DNA of 52,187 bases, from contig NW_027192201.1 of NCBI RefSeq assembly GCF_041956535.1, forward strand, positions 44,475 through 96,661, written 5' to 3'. Below the pieces are notes generated by a model. It was not told the DNA's origin. It saw nothing but the letters and a program-made list of their open reading frames with translations, and did no database searches. This document shows positions 1 to 9,681 of the stretch, in pieces (the stretch's first letter is position 1; each line of letters opens with the position of its first letter). The DNA is from Calcarisporiella thermophila CBS 279.70. Lineage: Eukaryota > Calcarisporiellomycota. The translations under genes were made by a program, and so were the position numbers.

Positions 1-306
1 GTGGAAACGGGGGTGAGGGTGTTGTTGCGGTATATCAGTACACTCTGTGACCTTTGCAACTAAGCTCGGGGGTAAGTTGAGGTAACGGAGCTCCCATCCA
101 AGAGAACGGCTGCAGTATCGGCGGTGGCACGCGTTCCTTAGCTTTTCAGTAGGGAGCGCAGAGTATCTACGCTCCAATTCCGATTGCCTTCCAATATTCC
201 TGTCAAATAAAGCTTGATTATGGAGCGATCTGCACTCGATTTGTCCTCCCCAGCGTACGAAAGTTAGTATCTCATTGAGGAGGTATGGCGGTGTTGGGGC
301 AAGTTC
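1..306 (-). CDS. Partial F-box-like protein, exon cut by the window edge
   Basis: An uninterrupted 102-codon frame on the minus strand runs from a plausible splice acceptor (TTGATAG, ending at 307) to the first base of the window. Its N-terminal part reads TPPYLLNEILTFVR, which resembles the start of an F-box (L-P-x-E-I-L pattern), followed by a hydrophilic CRSLHNQALF stretch as in F-box/LRR proteins that bridge Skp1 to ubiquitination targets. There is no in-frame ATG: a TAG sits just upstream of the acceptor, so at least one 5' exon must exist and I could not place it. The 3' part lies outside the window. tRNA-Asp sits only about 70 bp upstream. It could also be a decayed member of an expanded F-box family. 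The open frame is seen; the family assignment is inference. Confidence 0.42.
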
Positions 307-378
307 CTATCAAGTTTGAGATTTTCGGTGCTATTTCTCCACATTTCCTAAATTCCACATAACAACAAAACGCAAATA

Positions 379-450
379 TCTTCGGTAGTATAGTGGTTAG
401 TATTCCCGCCTGTCACGCGGGCGACCCGGGTTCAATTCCCGGCCGGAGAG
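379..450 (+). tRNA. tRNA-Asp (GTC)
   Basis: A complete 72-nt cloverleaf. The acceptor stem TCTTCGG pairs with CCGGAGA, with discriminator G. The D-arm contains TAGTATAGTGGTTAGTA (A box), the anticodon loop CTGTCAC gives GTC, and the T-arm is CCGGG-TTCAATT-CCCGG (B box). There is no intron and no encoded CCA. A T-rich tract (TATTATTTTACTTTTATT) follows within 20 nt and can serve as the Pol III terminator. Confidence 0.95.
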
Positions 451-704
451 TATTATTTTACTTTTATTAACTGAAGCCTATATTTTGAAGTCTAGCTCTT
501 TATATTTAAATCGGTTTGTTTTATTAACTTTAATTATATACTTAAATCGACAAACATCTCTTAATTCCTAAATAAACTAGAAATTATTACATAACAATAG
601 GATAGCGGCGATAGTATAATCAAGGAACTAGTAGGGGTGAGGAGTTCAATATCTTGTCAATGAAGGCTCCGAAGCAAATTCAAAACTAATTTCCCTACGC
701 TTGA

Positions 705-2217
705 TTAAGCGGAGCCCCGTGTAGGCTTTGCCTTTGAAGGAGCCTTTTTCTTTTGATTTTTGCGTTGGGCATTAAAAGGGTCAGTCGAGAAGTTGAGGTG
801 CACATTCTTTTGCTTGTAAGGGATACGGGCCACAAAATCGCCAATTCTAGCCGTCACCACCGAGTCGAGATCAACCTCAATACCCTCTGGGTGATTATTG
901 AGGATATCAATTAATACTTCGTCAGGGGCGGTAAGTTTTGTCTCGAGAATCTGGGATTTTTGCTCTTGATGCGATGGGATAGTCATATTGGTGTCCTTAT
1001 ATTAAAATAAAATTTAGAATCGAGAATTGATAATGATATGATTGTGTCTAACCATACCTGGTCAACCTCTCCTAGCGGACCATTCTGGTAGGTGATATTG
1101 GCTTTCATGTGTGTGATGGTAAATGCGGTATCAATTGGATTGTACAGAACCACCGTCGAGTTAGTCCTAGATATTTTATAAGTAGTTAATTGCTTTGTTT
1201 TCGGGATAAGCGGCGCATCTTCGTAACTACTTACTTCTTATCAATAATAGCATCTATACTGGCGACTGCAGTTGCATTACGGATCAGCTTTTCTGTAACC
1301 CCTGGTACTGCGGCGGGGATCCTAAGGGTATCGAGTCCATCCTTGAGCGACTCGATAGGGGTTGAGTCCTTTGAACCGACTACCAGCATATCAGATGTTA
1401 TACCTTCAAGGAAATTCTCGAGGGCCTTCTCGCCAGCTGCAGCACTATCTCCCTTGGGATTAAGTACAAATCGCCCAGTGAGTTTATTTTCGCCGCGTTT
1501 AAGTTCCAGTGCTTTAAGGGAAAGCCCGCCGATATTTTTCTCTTGGAAGTGCACACCAAAACTAACATCACCGAGGTTCAGAGCGATATCAGACGGGTTT
1601 TGAAGAGTAGATGCCATGTCAATTTGGATGCCATCAGCAGTTCCACCTACAACTTTGACACTGTCAACCTTAAGTGGCACGGAAGTTAACCCGCTCATTC
1701 CTTTGAGCGGTAATTGGCTCGGGGGAACTTGCAAATTATTAAAAAGTCGCTCCCCTGACGACGTCTTGGCGACCACATTCGCACTACCGTGTAGGACAGA
1801 CGTAACCAATGCGTCAGTTGTAAATTTCTTGAGAATATTTCGAATTTGAGCATGTTTATCAGCGGCTCCGACCAGCGGAACATTCTTAAATTTGATAGCG
1901 ACCACCCCCTTGGCAGGATTTTCTGGGTTCTCTTGAGAGAGCTGGATGGTTGCAAGATCATCATTCTCATATTTAAGAGTGGTACCGGATTGGAATTTCA
2001 AGACAGAAACATCACCCAACTCTGCCGATGCGGTGTATTTCACAGTGACAGAGTCGGAAGAAGCTAGAGGACTATAAGCATCTCCCTTTGTGAAGTCGAG
2101 ATCAATGTATTTTATCTCCACTTTATCAATCTGAACCTCATCGGCTCGCTTTGGAGCGGCCTGGCAGAAAGTCAAGAGGCCAATCGCAGCAACTATAGGG
2201 GAAAACGCGAACTTCAT
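705..2217 (-). CDS. Secreted DUF3712 / LEA2-like domain protein
   Basis: Three exons join in frame to 460 residues: 2217-1235, 1166-1058 and 995-705, with introns of 68 and 62 nt having GTAAGT/CTAG and GTATGG/AAG ends. I chose the ATG at 2217 because it begins a clean signal peptide (MKFAFSPIVAAIGLLTFCQA) followed by a Lys-Arg processing site; an upstream in-frame ATG at 2349 would hide it. The mature part has repeated beta-rich segments of the DUF3712/late-embryogenesis-abundant type 2 kind (for example LQNPSDIALNLGDVSF and VLYNPIDTAFTITHMKANITY), a fold usually seen in vacuolar or cell-surface proteins. The C-terminus is short and Lys-rich, without a membrane segment or GPI signal, so the product is predicted to be secreted or lumenal. 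Molecular function is not established for this family. Exon joins are seen in the sequence; localisation is inferred. Confidence 0.82.
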
Positions 2218-4691
2218 ACTAGGATAAACCGTTTGTTTGAAAGAAGTAAAAGGAGTAAGGGTGTGAACAAAAAAAAATGAAAACTTGAAATATAGGTGTA
2301 AGAAAGAGGTGGAATCACGTCCGCTATTTATAATAATTTGAAGACCCAACGCTCACTTTTCGTACACTTTCCAACTAACATCACAAAAAGGTATAAATTC
2401 GGAAATGTTTTTTATTTGAGGCGTATGGCATGTTTTTTTCAAGGATTCACCTTGTATTTGTGAATGATTGTCGAATAAATCTATACTGTGTTACGAAACA
2501 CGATATACCCATATGATTGAGTATGTCAAGAAAATAAATGAAATGAGATTATAAGTTTAGATATGCGTTCATTTTAGTTGCCATTTTAAACACTCTTACA
2601 AATCCGAAGTTTGAGCTAACAGGAGTATTAATAGTGAAGACTGAAATTCTTCAATAAGAAACTAAATTTCACATGTCTGAAGGTTGCACTATTAGACAAA
2701 GTGTAAAAAAAATTTACAGTTGGCTGATCCCATTTCAGAGGCTGCATTTGCGGTTGCGAAAATATGTGATCTCTTCACTTATCATGCCGAATAATAGGCT
2801 GCCACATTATTCCTTTCTATATAGTCCACCAAGATTCAAAACCATCTCTTAGAGAGCCTCCACATATACGTGCTTTTAAATGAGTTCTGATGCGATAATT
2901 GGTACTAGGCCTACATAATTTTGTATTATACATTCCCCATTCGTACTCTTTCTAGCTAGAAAGTTTTGTGATTTTTTTCTTCCTACTTCCTATGGTTAAT
3001 ATGTGATAGAATAAAACTCTATGTATATACTCTCATCTAGGACTAAAATTTGCATCCTCTGCTCATTGATGTCTAAGAAGAACTTAGGCACAAAAGGAAA
3101 TTTCATTCATTGCCATTCCTCGAAGAAGTTTTTAACACTGGATATTGCGCAGGATATAGTATTATTAAGAGAATATACCTTTCACGTGTAACAAACCGTG
3201 TTCATAATTATATTGGTAATGTACTATGCCAGTTTTGATAATGTTCGAATGAGATCAATCCAGGTAGTGTAGTTATGGCTGAATTTCCATCACGTTGATT
3301 TAATTGTTTTCGATATAATATAACCTGCAATGACGGCTAGCTCAGAAGATTGTTTGCGAAGCATACAGTAGAGGATAGAGGGTCCAGAAAGTGTCCTCAC
3401 TTAATAATCTCTATGTAATTGCGTAAGGAGTAGTAATAAAGGCTCCCACGCTTAATTGGATGAAAGAACACAATCACAGTACATTTTCATTCAAAAAATG
3501 GATGAAGTCGAAAGGCCAATTACGTTTGAGGAAGACAAAAGGAGTAATGATCAACACTTACAGTTTAAAGAATATAAACTTTAGACAGAATTTACGTGGG
3601 ATAGCAATACATATCCGCGATCTACACCTCTGTGACTCATTCCCTTTTTCATGTTTACAGTTCATTAACCTTCATTATACTTCATTATTTGCGCAAATAG
3701 ATGCAACGTAACAGAAATCAGCCGAAAATACGCCCTAACTAGCGCATTATTATATAATATATGGTTCAATTATATAATATTATGCTCAGAAAATATTTCG
3801 CAGAATAGATGTCCTTAGGCAAAACGACCACATAGCTATTTGGAGCTCCATAGTTTGTAAACGCCTACAAATCCCCTCTGGGATTCTAGATGATCTCACT
3901 CAACTATTCAGAGACTTATTGCGTCTGATAAGAGAAATTAACACTGTTAAGCATTGAGAAATTTTATCTAATATATTCATTAAAAGGAGAGATTAGAAAG
4001 TTCGAATAAGGCTGAATATATTTATTCTTCTGATGAAGATAGAACACGTATGCGCTATTTTTTCACTAAAGTAATTTCTGTTATTGCCGGCGAAAACATA
4101 CCGTCACCAATGCATATCCATAAATGACACAAAATTATAACAAGATTTCAGCATGGTCCGATAAGATGATATGCTCCTATAGATTTTTGCAAAAAAAAAA
4201 ATTCCCATTCACAATGGTCTTGAGTTTCGTCTTGATTGTTTCATATAGGCTTCTCAGTTCCATTAGACTAATCTATAACGCTTCATTCTAGGAAACCATT
4301 GCTTCTCTTTAATCAATGTTCGATCTTAACTTCAGGCTTTTTGGTTTCATTTCGTTTCAAGCAAATAAGTATTAGCAAAAAAAAAAGAATAGATGGGAAA
4401 ATTCCCTCTTCTTACTGATATGCAGTGTTTATCCCTTGGGCAACAGAATAACAAAATGCTGTGTAAATGGTATCGCGGTTTACCCAACATGTTGATTACT
4501 TGAGAAAAGGGGGGAGGGGGGAGAATCTCCATTCAACAGAATTGCTGAATTAACCAAAATTTATTAGACAATTAAATTAGAAGTGGTAGTCGAAGTAGTA
4601 GGTTTCGGTTTGCTGATTTGCTGTCTTAAGCTTCCGCCTCCTTCACCAGTTTCTGTCGAATTCACTACATTATTCTATTAAATACCCATAG
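2218..4691. other. AT-rich gene-poor stretch
   Basis: About 2.5 kb with no convincing gene. Short frames (for example 3460-3711 plus and 4347-4532 minus) lack recognisable domains, splice structure or coding bias. The 5' part should hold the promoter of the DUF3712 gene. AT-rich near-palindromic runs (ATTATATAATAT) occur around 3750-3780. I see no terminal repeats or transposase remnants. Confidence 0.6.
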
Positions 4692-4961
4692 TTAGATCTG
4701 ATATTTTATGCGTGTGAAGTTTGTTTTCCATACCGTTCCGATCTGCTGGTGTCCCGCTACTGTAATATTTCCTTTCACACTTATGGCACGCTTTTCCAGA
4801 ATTTCCTGAGCCAGCTTGTTAAGTATCCTCTTGCTATGGTTTACAATACTGTTAACCCCGGGCCCAATTAGTGACCTGTTTAGTGGAGCACGTCGTGGCA
4901 ATGCATAACTAACTGCAGAAATGAGCAATATGACTATTGCTAAATGTAAAAAACATCGCAT
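4692..4961 (-). CDS. Candidate small secreted protein
   Basis: This is an 89-residue frame beginning MRCFLHLAIVILLISAVSYA, a good signal peptide, followed by Leu-Pro-Arg-Arg that could be a Kex2-like site. The remainder (about 65 residues) is basic and amphipathic with two possible N-glycosylation sites (NIT, NFT) and no cysteines. It resembles no family I know. It lies alone in AT-rich DNA, so it may be a lineage-specific secreted peptide or a chance frame. A short GTATGG...TATCAG segment near the 3' end looks like an intron but is only about 36 nt, shorter than every other intron in the window. Confidence 0.35.
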   Translation of the reverse strand: MRCFLHLAIVILLISAVSYALPRRAPLNRSLIGPGVNSIVNHSKRILNKLAQEILEKRAISVKGNITVAGHQQIGTVWKTNFTRIKYQI

Positions 4962-5642
4962 ATTGCAAGCTATTATTGCAGAATGGGAGTTTCATTTTTA
5001 AGATTGGCGACGATACTTATATTTTGTTAAGCACCCCGGAGGCTCACAACATGACCCTGCTCTAACGACCAGACAACAGCTCAGAGAGTAATTTTATTTC
5101 TGCCCGTCCGCGATGCGCCGAAATGTTTTGGTTTTAGAAACATGTAGTATAACCCTTGCAATTTTAGAATGAATAAGCAATTATAGGAATATAATAAAGA
5201 GCAAACTATATTGAATAGGATTACGATTCATTTTGATTGGATAATTTTGTAATTGTTCCAAAGTGGGGGTAAATATATGAATTAGCACATCGACAAAATG
5301 CCTTAAGTACCCCTGTATTCTATTAATTGGTCTACTACAACTGCATCCAAAGAATGGTTTTATCTTGAGATGCAAATATTATTAGCTGTGCCGAGTCTAG
5401 TTTGTTAGGTAATGTTATCTGGAACTTCGATCTTGTTGCATTATAATGTTTTATAAAATTTGCAAAATACGACTCTAGGCAGTATTAAAACGCAAAAAAT
5501 ATATATAAGAAGATTTATATATAGAAAGAAAGGATAGTCTCAACAGTCAGATATTAACACGAAATAAAAAGAAAAAGAACAAGCGAGCAAAAGTAACATC
5601 CGCAAAAATACGATAGAGAGAAGGAAACAATATAAGATTAGG
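4962..5642. other. AT-rich spacer
   Basis: Nothing recognisable. A 64-codon minus frame at 5181-5375 has no domain and unremarkable composition. The tract includes ATATATATAAG-type runs near 5500 that may belong to the 3' flank of the KEN-box gene, which ends at 5643. Confidence 0.5.
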
Positions 5643-6389
5643 TCATCGCATATGTCTAATTGCGGCTACTTTCTTATCTTTTCCTGGCATGGGAGCAAAC
5701 ATGCCCATAGATGAAAGAGTAGCTGAAGCTATAATTGGGGTGTTGACATTCGTCTTCGTAGTAGCATCATATTTTTTCTTGGCTGGCTTCGATTTTTTCT
5801 CAGGTAATAGAGTAGATCTTTGATGAGAAGGGGCCAAGTTCTCTGTACGCTGAATTATAATCTCAGAGCGGGATGATTTGGACATCCTCGATCGAGGCCT
5901 GGGTGCAAGAGGAGCACGATTGACGAGATTTCCCTGGCTATTCATAAGCTGAGGCTGTTGTTGAATTTGATCTCTTTCTTGCGTCTCATTCTGCTCTTGA
6001 GTTTCAACAGTAATTGAGGTGGTGGCGGAGGAGGAGGTAGTCAAGGATGATAATGGGGATGCTGAAGATGATTCAGCTGAATTGTCCGAAAAGACAACAA
6101 GCTCCGAATTCACCATCAGCTCAGCTTCCCTTCCTTTCGGTAGCAACACCTCTTTAAGCGGTACTCTCGTCCCAGAGCTAGATTTGTGTTTTGCATTACT
6201 AGCAAACTGCTTTACATTAGTTGATTTTATATCAGAGAGATCCTTTATGTTGAGAATGCGTGCAAATGCAAGTGTCAGAGGATCGACATTCTCTTTGTCC
6301 CAAATGTGACGGTGATGTTCGATGGAATCGTAGGAATCGTACGCAATTTTGGCACTGTGTTCAAAACTGCGGGATCTTGCGGCAGCCAT
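5643..6389 (-). CDS. KEN-box protein (DKENVDP motif), possible APC/C substrate
   Basis: Single exon, 248 residues, starting at an ATG (MAAARSRSFEHSAKI). Near the N-terminus is WDKENVDPLTLAFARIL, with KEN at residues 32-34 inside the D-K-E-N-x-x-P context preferred by Cdh1-type activators of the anaphase-promoting complex. RxxL-type destruction-box-like motifs follow (RVPL near 77, RAPL near 158). The centre is Ser/Thr/Gln-rich and disordered, and the C-terminus is basic (KKSKPAKKKY), ending in a hydrophobic-basic tail. No enzymatic domain is visible. I infer a short-lived cell-cycle protein of unknown function; a securin-like or kinase-inhibitor role is possible but unsupported. It is divergent from RNF121 across about 0.5 kb. 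Confidence 0.7.
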   Translation of the reverse strand: MAAARSRSFEHSAKIAYDSYDSIEHHRHIWDKENVDPLTLAFARILNIKDLSDIKSTNVKQFASNAKHKSSSGTRVPLKEVLLPKGREAELMVNSELVVFSDNSAESSSASPLSSLTTSSSATTSITVETQEQNETQERDQIQQQPQLMNSQGNLVNRAPLAPRPRSRMSKSSRSEIIIQRTENLAPSHQRSTLLPEKKSKPAKKKYDATTKTNVNTPIIASATLSSMGMFAPMPGKDKKVAAIRHMR

Positions 6390-6888
6390 GTTAAACTGGA
6401 ATGATATTTATAGAGCATGCCAATCAGCATTTCCCGATAAAGATAGATAAAAAGTATATGTAAAGGTTAAACTCACCGATTGGATGTCAGTTGTAGAAGC
6501 TATAGAAATAAATTATTAAAGCGAAAGGAACTTAGTAATTCAATAGTAGAACGATGGGATGGAGAATGTGGAGTAAAAAAAATGAAAGAAAGATCAAACC
6601 ATTATCAGTAAAAGAGAGAGAAATAAATGGATTAGAGATTGGAAGGGAGATGCAATCACGGAAAAAGACAGAGTTAGGTCTTTTTACGTTTCAACTTTCG
6701 CGTTTTACGCGTTGTTCTACCTGCACATTTGAACCATTTCCGAATATTCGTTTTCTAAGCCATATATTTCCGATTTGAATATTTTGTTCTAGCTAAATAA
6801 TTAGCATATAAAATTGGGATCCAAAATTCATAGACCGCTAGGCATCTTTAGGCAAACATCCCATCAATTAATCCATAGCTTATACAAA
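6390..6888. promoter_or_regulatory. Shared divergent promoter, KEN-box gene / RNF121
   Basis: This spacer of about 500 bp between two divergent start codons must carry both 5' UTRs and promoters. A 74-codon frame at 6554-6778 inside it has no recognisable domain. No specific factor site is distinctive. Confidence 0.5.
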
Positions 6889-8357
6889 ATGGATAATATC
6901 CCATCTCCGGCTCCCGCTGGCGTGGAGGCGGCACCAGAGCAAAGCATAACGCCCCAGAATTTCACTACACTATTACCACCGGAGATTCTCTCCCGGATGT
7001 CACCTGAAGAAATTGCAAGGTAAGTCCGCATTAAGCAGCAAAGCTCACCAACTTACGAATGTCAATTGAAAATAGATTTGAGCGGGAGCAAAAGTTTCTC
7101 AAGGAGCATGCAGGTAAAATCTATTTTATGTTTTTTTGTTGTTGTCGTCCTGCCTTGCTGAATAACAACTAATGTATCTATATAGGACATGAAACAGCTC
7201 ATAGTCTTATGATCCTCATTTTGCTATTCACATTAATTGCTTTCCAATTTATTATTATTTTTTGGAAGCGAAAACATCCGTCATCCTATCAGATTATAAG
7301 CCTAGGAGGATTGTGGTTAGTATATTGTGCATCTCGTTGAATTATGATGGATCTAAACTCTTTGCTTCATAGGATAATTCCGCTCGTGATCGGCTTCATA
7401 GCAAAATGGTGGCGATTTTTGGTTATCTGGTCTGTTTTTTCAGTAGCAAATAGTTGGGGTAAGCAATCGGTTTTTACTCTCTTTGATTCATGAATGTTTT
7501 ATTCTACTTTTTATGTAGTCCTACGCAGAGCTATGCAAATCCCCCAGCATCATACCACACCAAGGTACTTTTGCCTTAGGCCACCTTTTTTTCCCACTTT
7601 AACTGTATCTTCATATTTGATTAGAATCGTTTATAAATTCTATTTTTGGGTTTATTCCATCTCATTCGCCGTGGGTGCCTGTGGATATCTCATCGTGATG
7701 CTTACCCTCTTCAATGTTACGCCCTTGTTTGTTTCGGGAGATTCTGCGATAGATATTGGCATAGTGCTGCTTTGCAATGGGCTCTATTTTGGGTAAGCCA
7801 ACGCTTAAATATTGCAAGAAGAGGGAACTTCTAACACCTCTACTCGTAGTGTACTTGGACGGGATATCGTGGAGATTATTTCGGTTCGAATGGCTTCGAA
7901 TCTGGGCTATTACTCAAAAGAAGGTAGGTTGAATGCTTCTTTATAGATTATGATTTGAGTTTTCATTCGCTAAAACCTACGTTTAGGATTTCCACGCAAG
8001 CATTTACGAGGAAATACCTGCGCCATATGCGGCGCACCTGCCGGACCAGCTGGTTCAACCCCAATTACACAGGAGGAGCCTGCCTTGCAGGAGCTGCAGC
8101 ATGAGCCAGTTCACCAACTCAATTGTAAACACATGTTCCACGAACTCTGTATACGCGGCTGGTGCATCATTGGCAAAAAGGACATGTGTCCATATTGCAA
8201 AGAGAAAGTGGATCTCCGTGAATTCCGAACAAATCCTTGGGACACGCAGCAGCAACTCTACCTCTCCTTGTTGGACGGGATCCGATATTTGGTTGTATGG
8301 AATCCCATCATCTTTGTGGTGCTGCAAGCAGCATTCTATGTCATGGGGCTGAAATAG
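6889..8357 (+). CDS. RNF121: RNF121/RNF175-type ER/Golgi RING E3 ubiquitin ligase
   Basis: Eight exons join in frame to 347 residues: 6889-7019, 7076-7113, 7186-7315, 7373-7458, 7519-7564, 7625-7792, 7850-7923 and 7987-8357. All introns are GT-AG. The order is an N-terminal acidic segment, the FEREQKFLKEHAGHETAH region, about five or six membrane segments (including WWRFLVIW and IVYKFYFWVYSISFAVG), then a RING-H2 domain (CAIC, NC-KH, FHELC, CPYC) with the hallmark GWCIIGKKDMCPYCKEKVDL, and a last hydrophobic segment WNPIIFVVLQAAFYVMGLK. This matches animal RNF121 almost throughout, at nearly the same length (about 330 residues). In animals the family acts in ER/Golgi quality control and trafficking of membrane proteins. 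The substrate in this fungus is unknown. The polytopic arrangement places the RING on the cytosolic face by homology. Confidence 0.93.
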
Positions 8358-8659
8358 TGGATATCCACTTATAATTTGTACTTTGAACGAACCACCTCAT
8401 CTTTATACACATTACCACCCATAGACTGATATTAAATCCTTTATTTTATTTCCCTACTTTACGATTAAAGCATGCCTCTTCCTCTCACACAAATCCGCCA
8501 CAAAATTAGGCCAAATAAAGAATGTAATTTTTGAAACTTGCCATTATAGAACACACCGAGATAATAAAGCAATATGGATATGCAAGTACTCGTAGATAGA
8601 GTCCCATGAGGGTATATTAGAATAGATAAGCAATTGGAACGCTCTTCATAAGATTTTGT
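8358..8659. other. Convergent 3' intergenic region
   Basis: About 300 bp between the 3' ends of RNF121 (plus) and the Ser/Thr-rich protein (minus). It holds AATAAA-like signals (CCAAATAAAGAATG near 8510, GATAATAAAGC near 8560) consistent with transcript ends on the plus strand. Nothing else is seen. Confidence 0.45.
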
Positions 8660-9436
8660 TTAGAGATAATACGGGGCAATCGCAAGAGCCAAGCATACAA
8701 TTGTTCCCGACATGACTGGCTGAGAGTTCTTAGCACTTCCGATAAGGGTAGGCACATGAATACCAGCGGGTCTGGGACTAGTTATAGTTGCGACGGATCC
8801 ATTCGGAGCCACTATGGTAACAAGGACCACATCCTGGGAGGGCAACGAAGTTGGAGATGTGGCTTGTTGTGGAGGGATATATACCTGAGTTGCCGTGGTG
8901 AAAGCCGTCGAAGTCGCGGCATCCAGTCGCGAAGTGGCTGAGATCTCGCTAGTACTTCCACTTGGAGATGTCATGGGGGACGAGGACGTGAGCGTGCGGC
9001 TGCTCGAGGAGGATGCGTCCGATACCGAGGAAGGCGGAGAGCTGGACGGCCCTGAACTTGTGGGTGGCGATGTCTCGCTGTTTGCAGATGTGGTTTTGGG
9101 TGAATTATCTACCGATGAAGAAGCCGTGGTGGGAATGGTCCCAGTGGGAGCCGAAGAAGTTTGTAAACTACTCTCAGCACTCTCGGCTCTTTCATCTTCA
9201 GTAGGGTCGCTAGTAAGAGTTGTGGGATCGCCTTCCACATTACTGTCGTTACCTTCACTGGAGGGCGCTTGGCGACGCCAGAAAAAGAAATGAGGAAGGC
9301 CTCGATTCACTCCATTTTTCTCTATCCATTGCTTCAGCTCTTGCTGGGTTAGAATACTCGACGAAGCCTCGGCAAAAATAAGTAAACATAAGGCGAATAC
9401 AAGCAGGCCTATCGTTTTAGGCGTCATTGCCAACAT
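8660..9436 (-). CDS. Ser/Thr-rich GPI-anchored-type cell wall protein
   Basis: Single exon of about 258 residues. The frame opens with a GTG codon at 9460, but the first ATG is at 9436 and another at 9427; the latter begins the better signal peptide (MTPKTIGLLVFALCLLIFAEA). The middle is dominated by Ser, Thr and Pro and is presumably heavily O-mannosylated. The C-terminus has small residues (GSAKNSQPVMSG) followed by a short hydrophobic run (TIVCLALAIAPYYL) with no charged tail, the layout of a GPI attachment signal. An N-terminal segment LTQQELKQWIEKNGVNRG looks structured and could be processed after Arg-Arg (WRRQ). No enzymatic domain is present. The role is probably structural at the cell surface, by inference from composition. 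Confidence 0.75.
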   Translation of the reverse strand: MLAMTPKTIGLLVFALCLLIFAEASSSILTQQELKQWIEKNGVNRGLPHFFFWRRQAPSSEGNDSNVEGDPTTLTSDPTEDERAESAESSLQTSSAPTGTIPTTASSSVDNSPKTTSANSETSPPTSSGPSSSPPSSVSDASSSSSRTLTSSSPMTSPSGSTSEISATSRLDAATSTAFTTATQVYIPPQQATSPTSLPSQDVVLVTIVAPNGSVATITSPRPAGIHVPTLIGSAKNSQPVMSGTIVCLALAIAPYYL

Positions 9437-9681
9437 CGATGTTCGAGTAATTAGTCTCACTCGAGAGCCGAAGAGAAAGGAAGAAAAAAGAGACCAAAAG
9501 CACAGATTAGGTAGTATTTAATAAATATACATACATATTGGAGGCGAGGCAGGAAGTGTGCGGAAAAAAAAAGCTACGAAACAAGAGTAAAAAAGGAGGC
9601 ATAGCGTTAATGCAAATTGCCACTGAACCCTAAAATCGGTATTCTACGTTCTCACTCTTTGTCCCACTCCCATAATTCATT

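Noticed and set aside
3460-3711. 83-codon plus frame in the AT-rich region
   Set aside because: Length is within chance expectation for the region; no signal peptide or domain.
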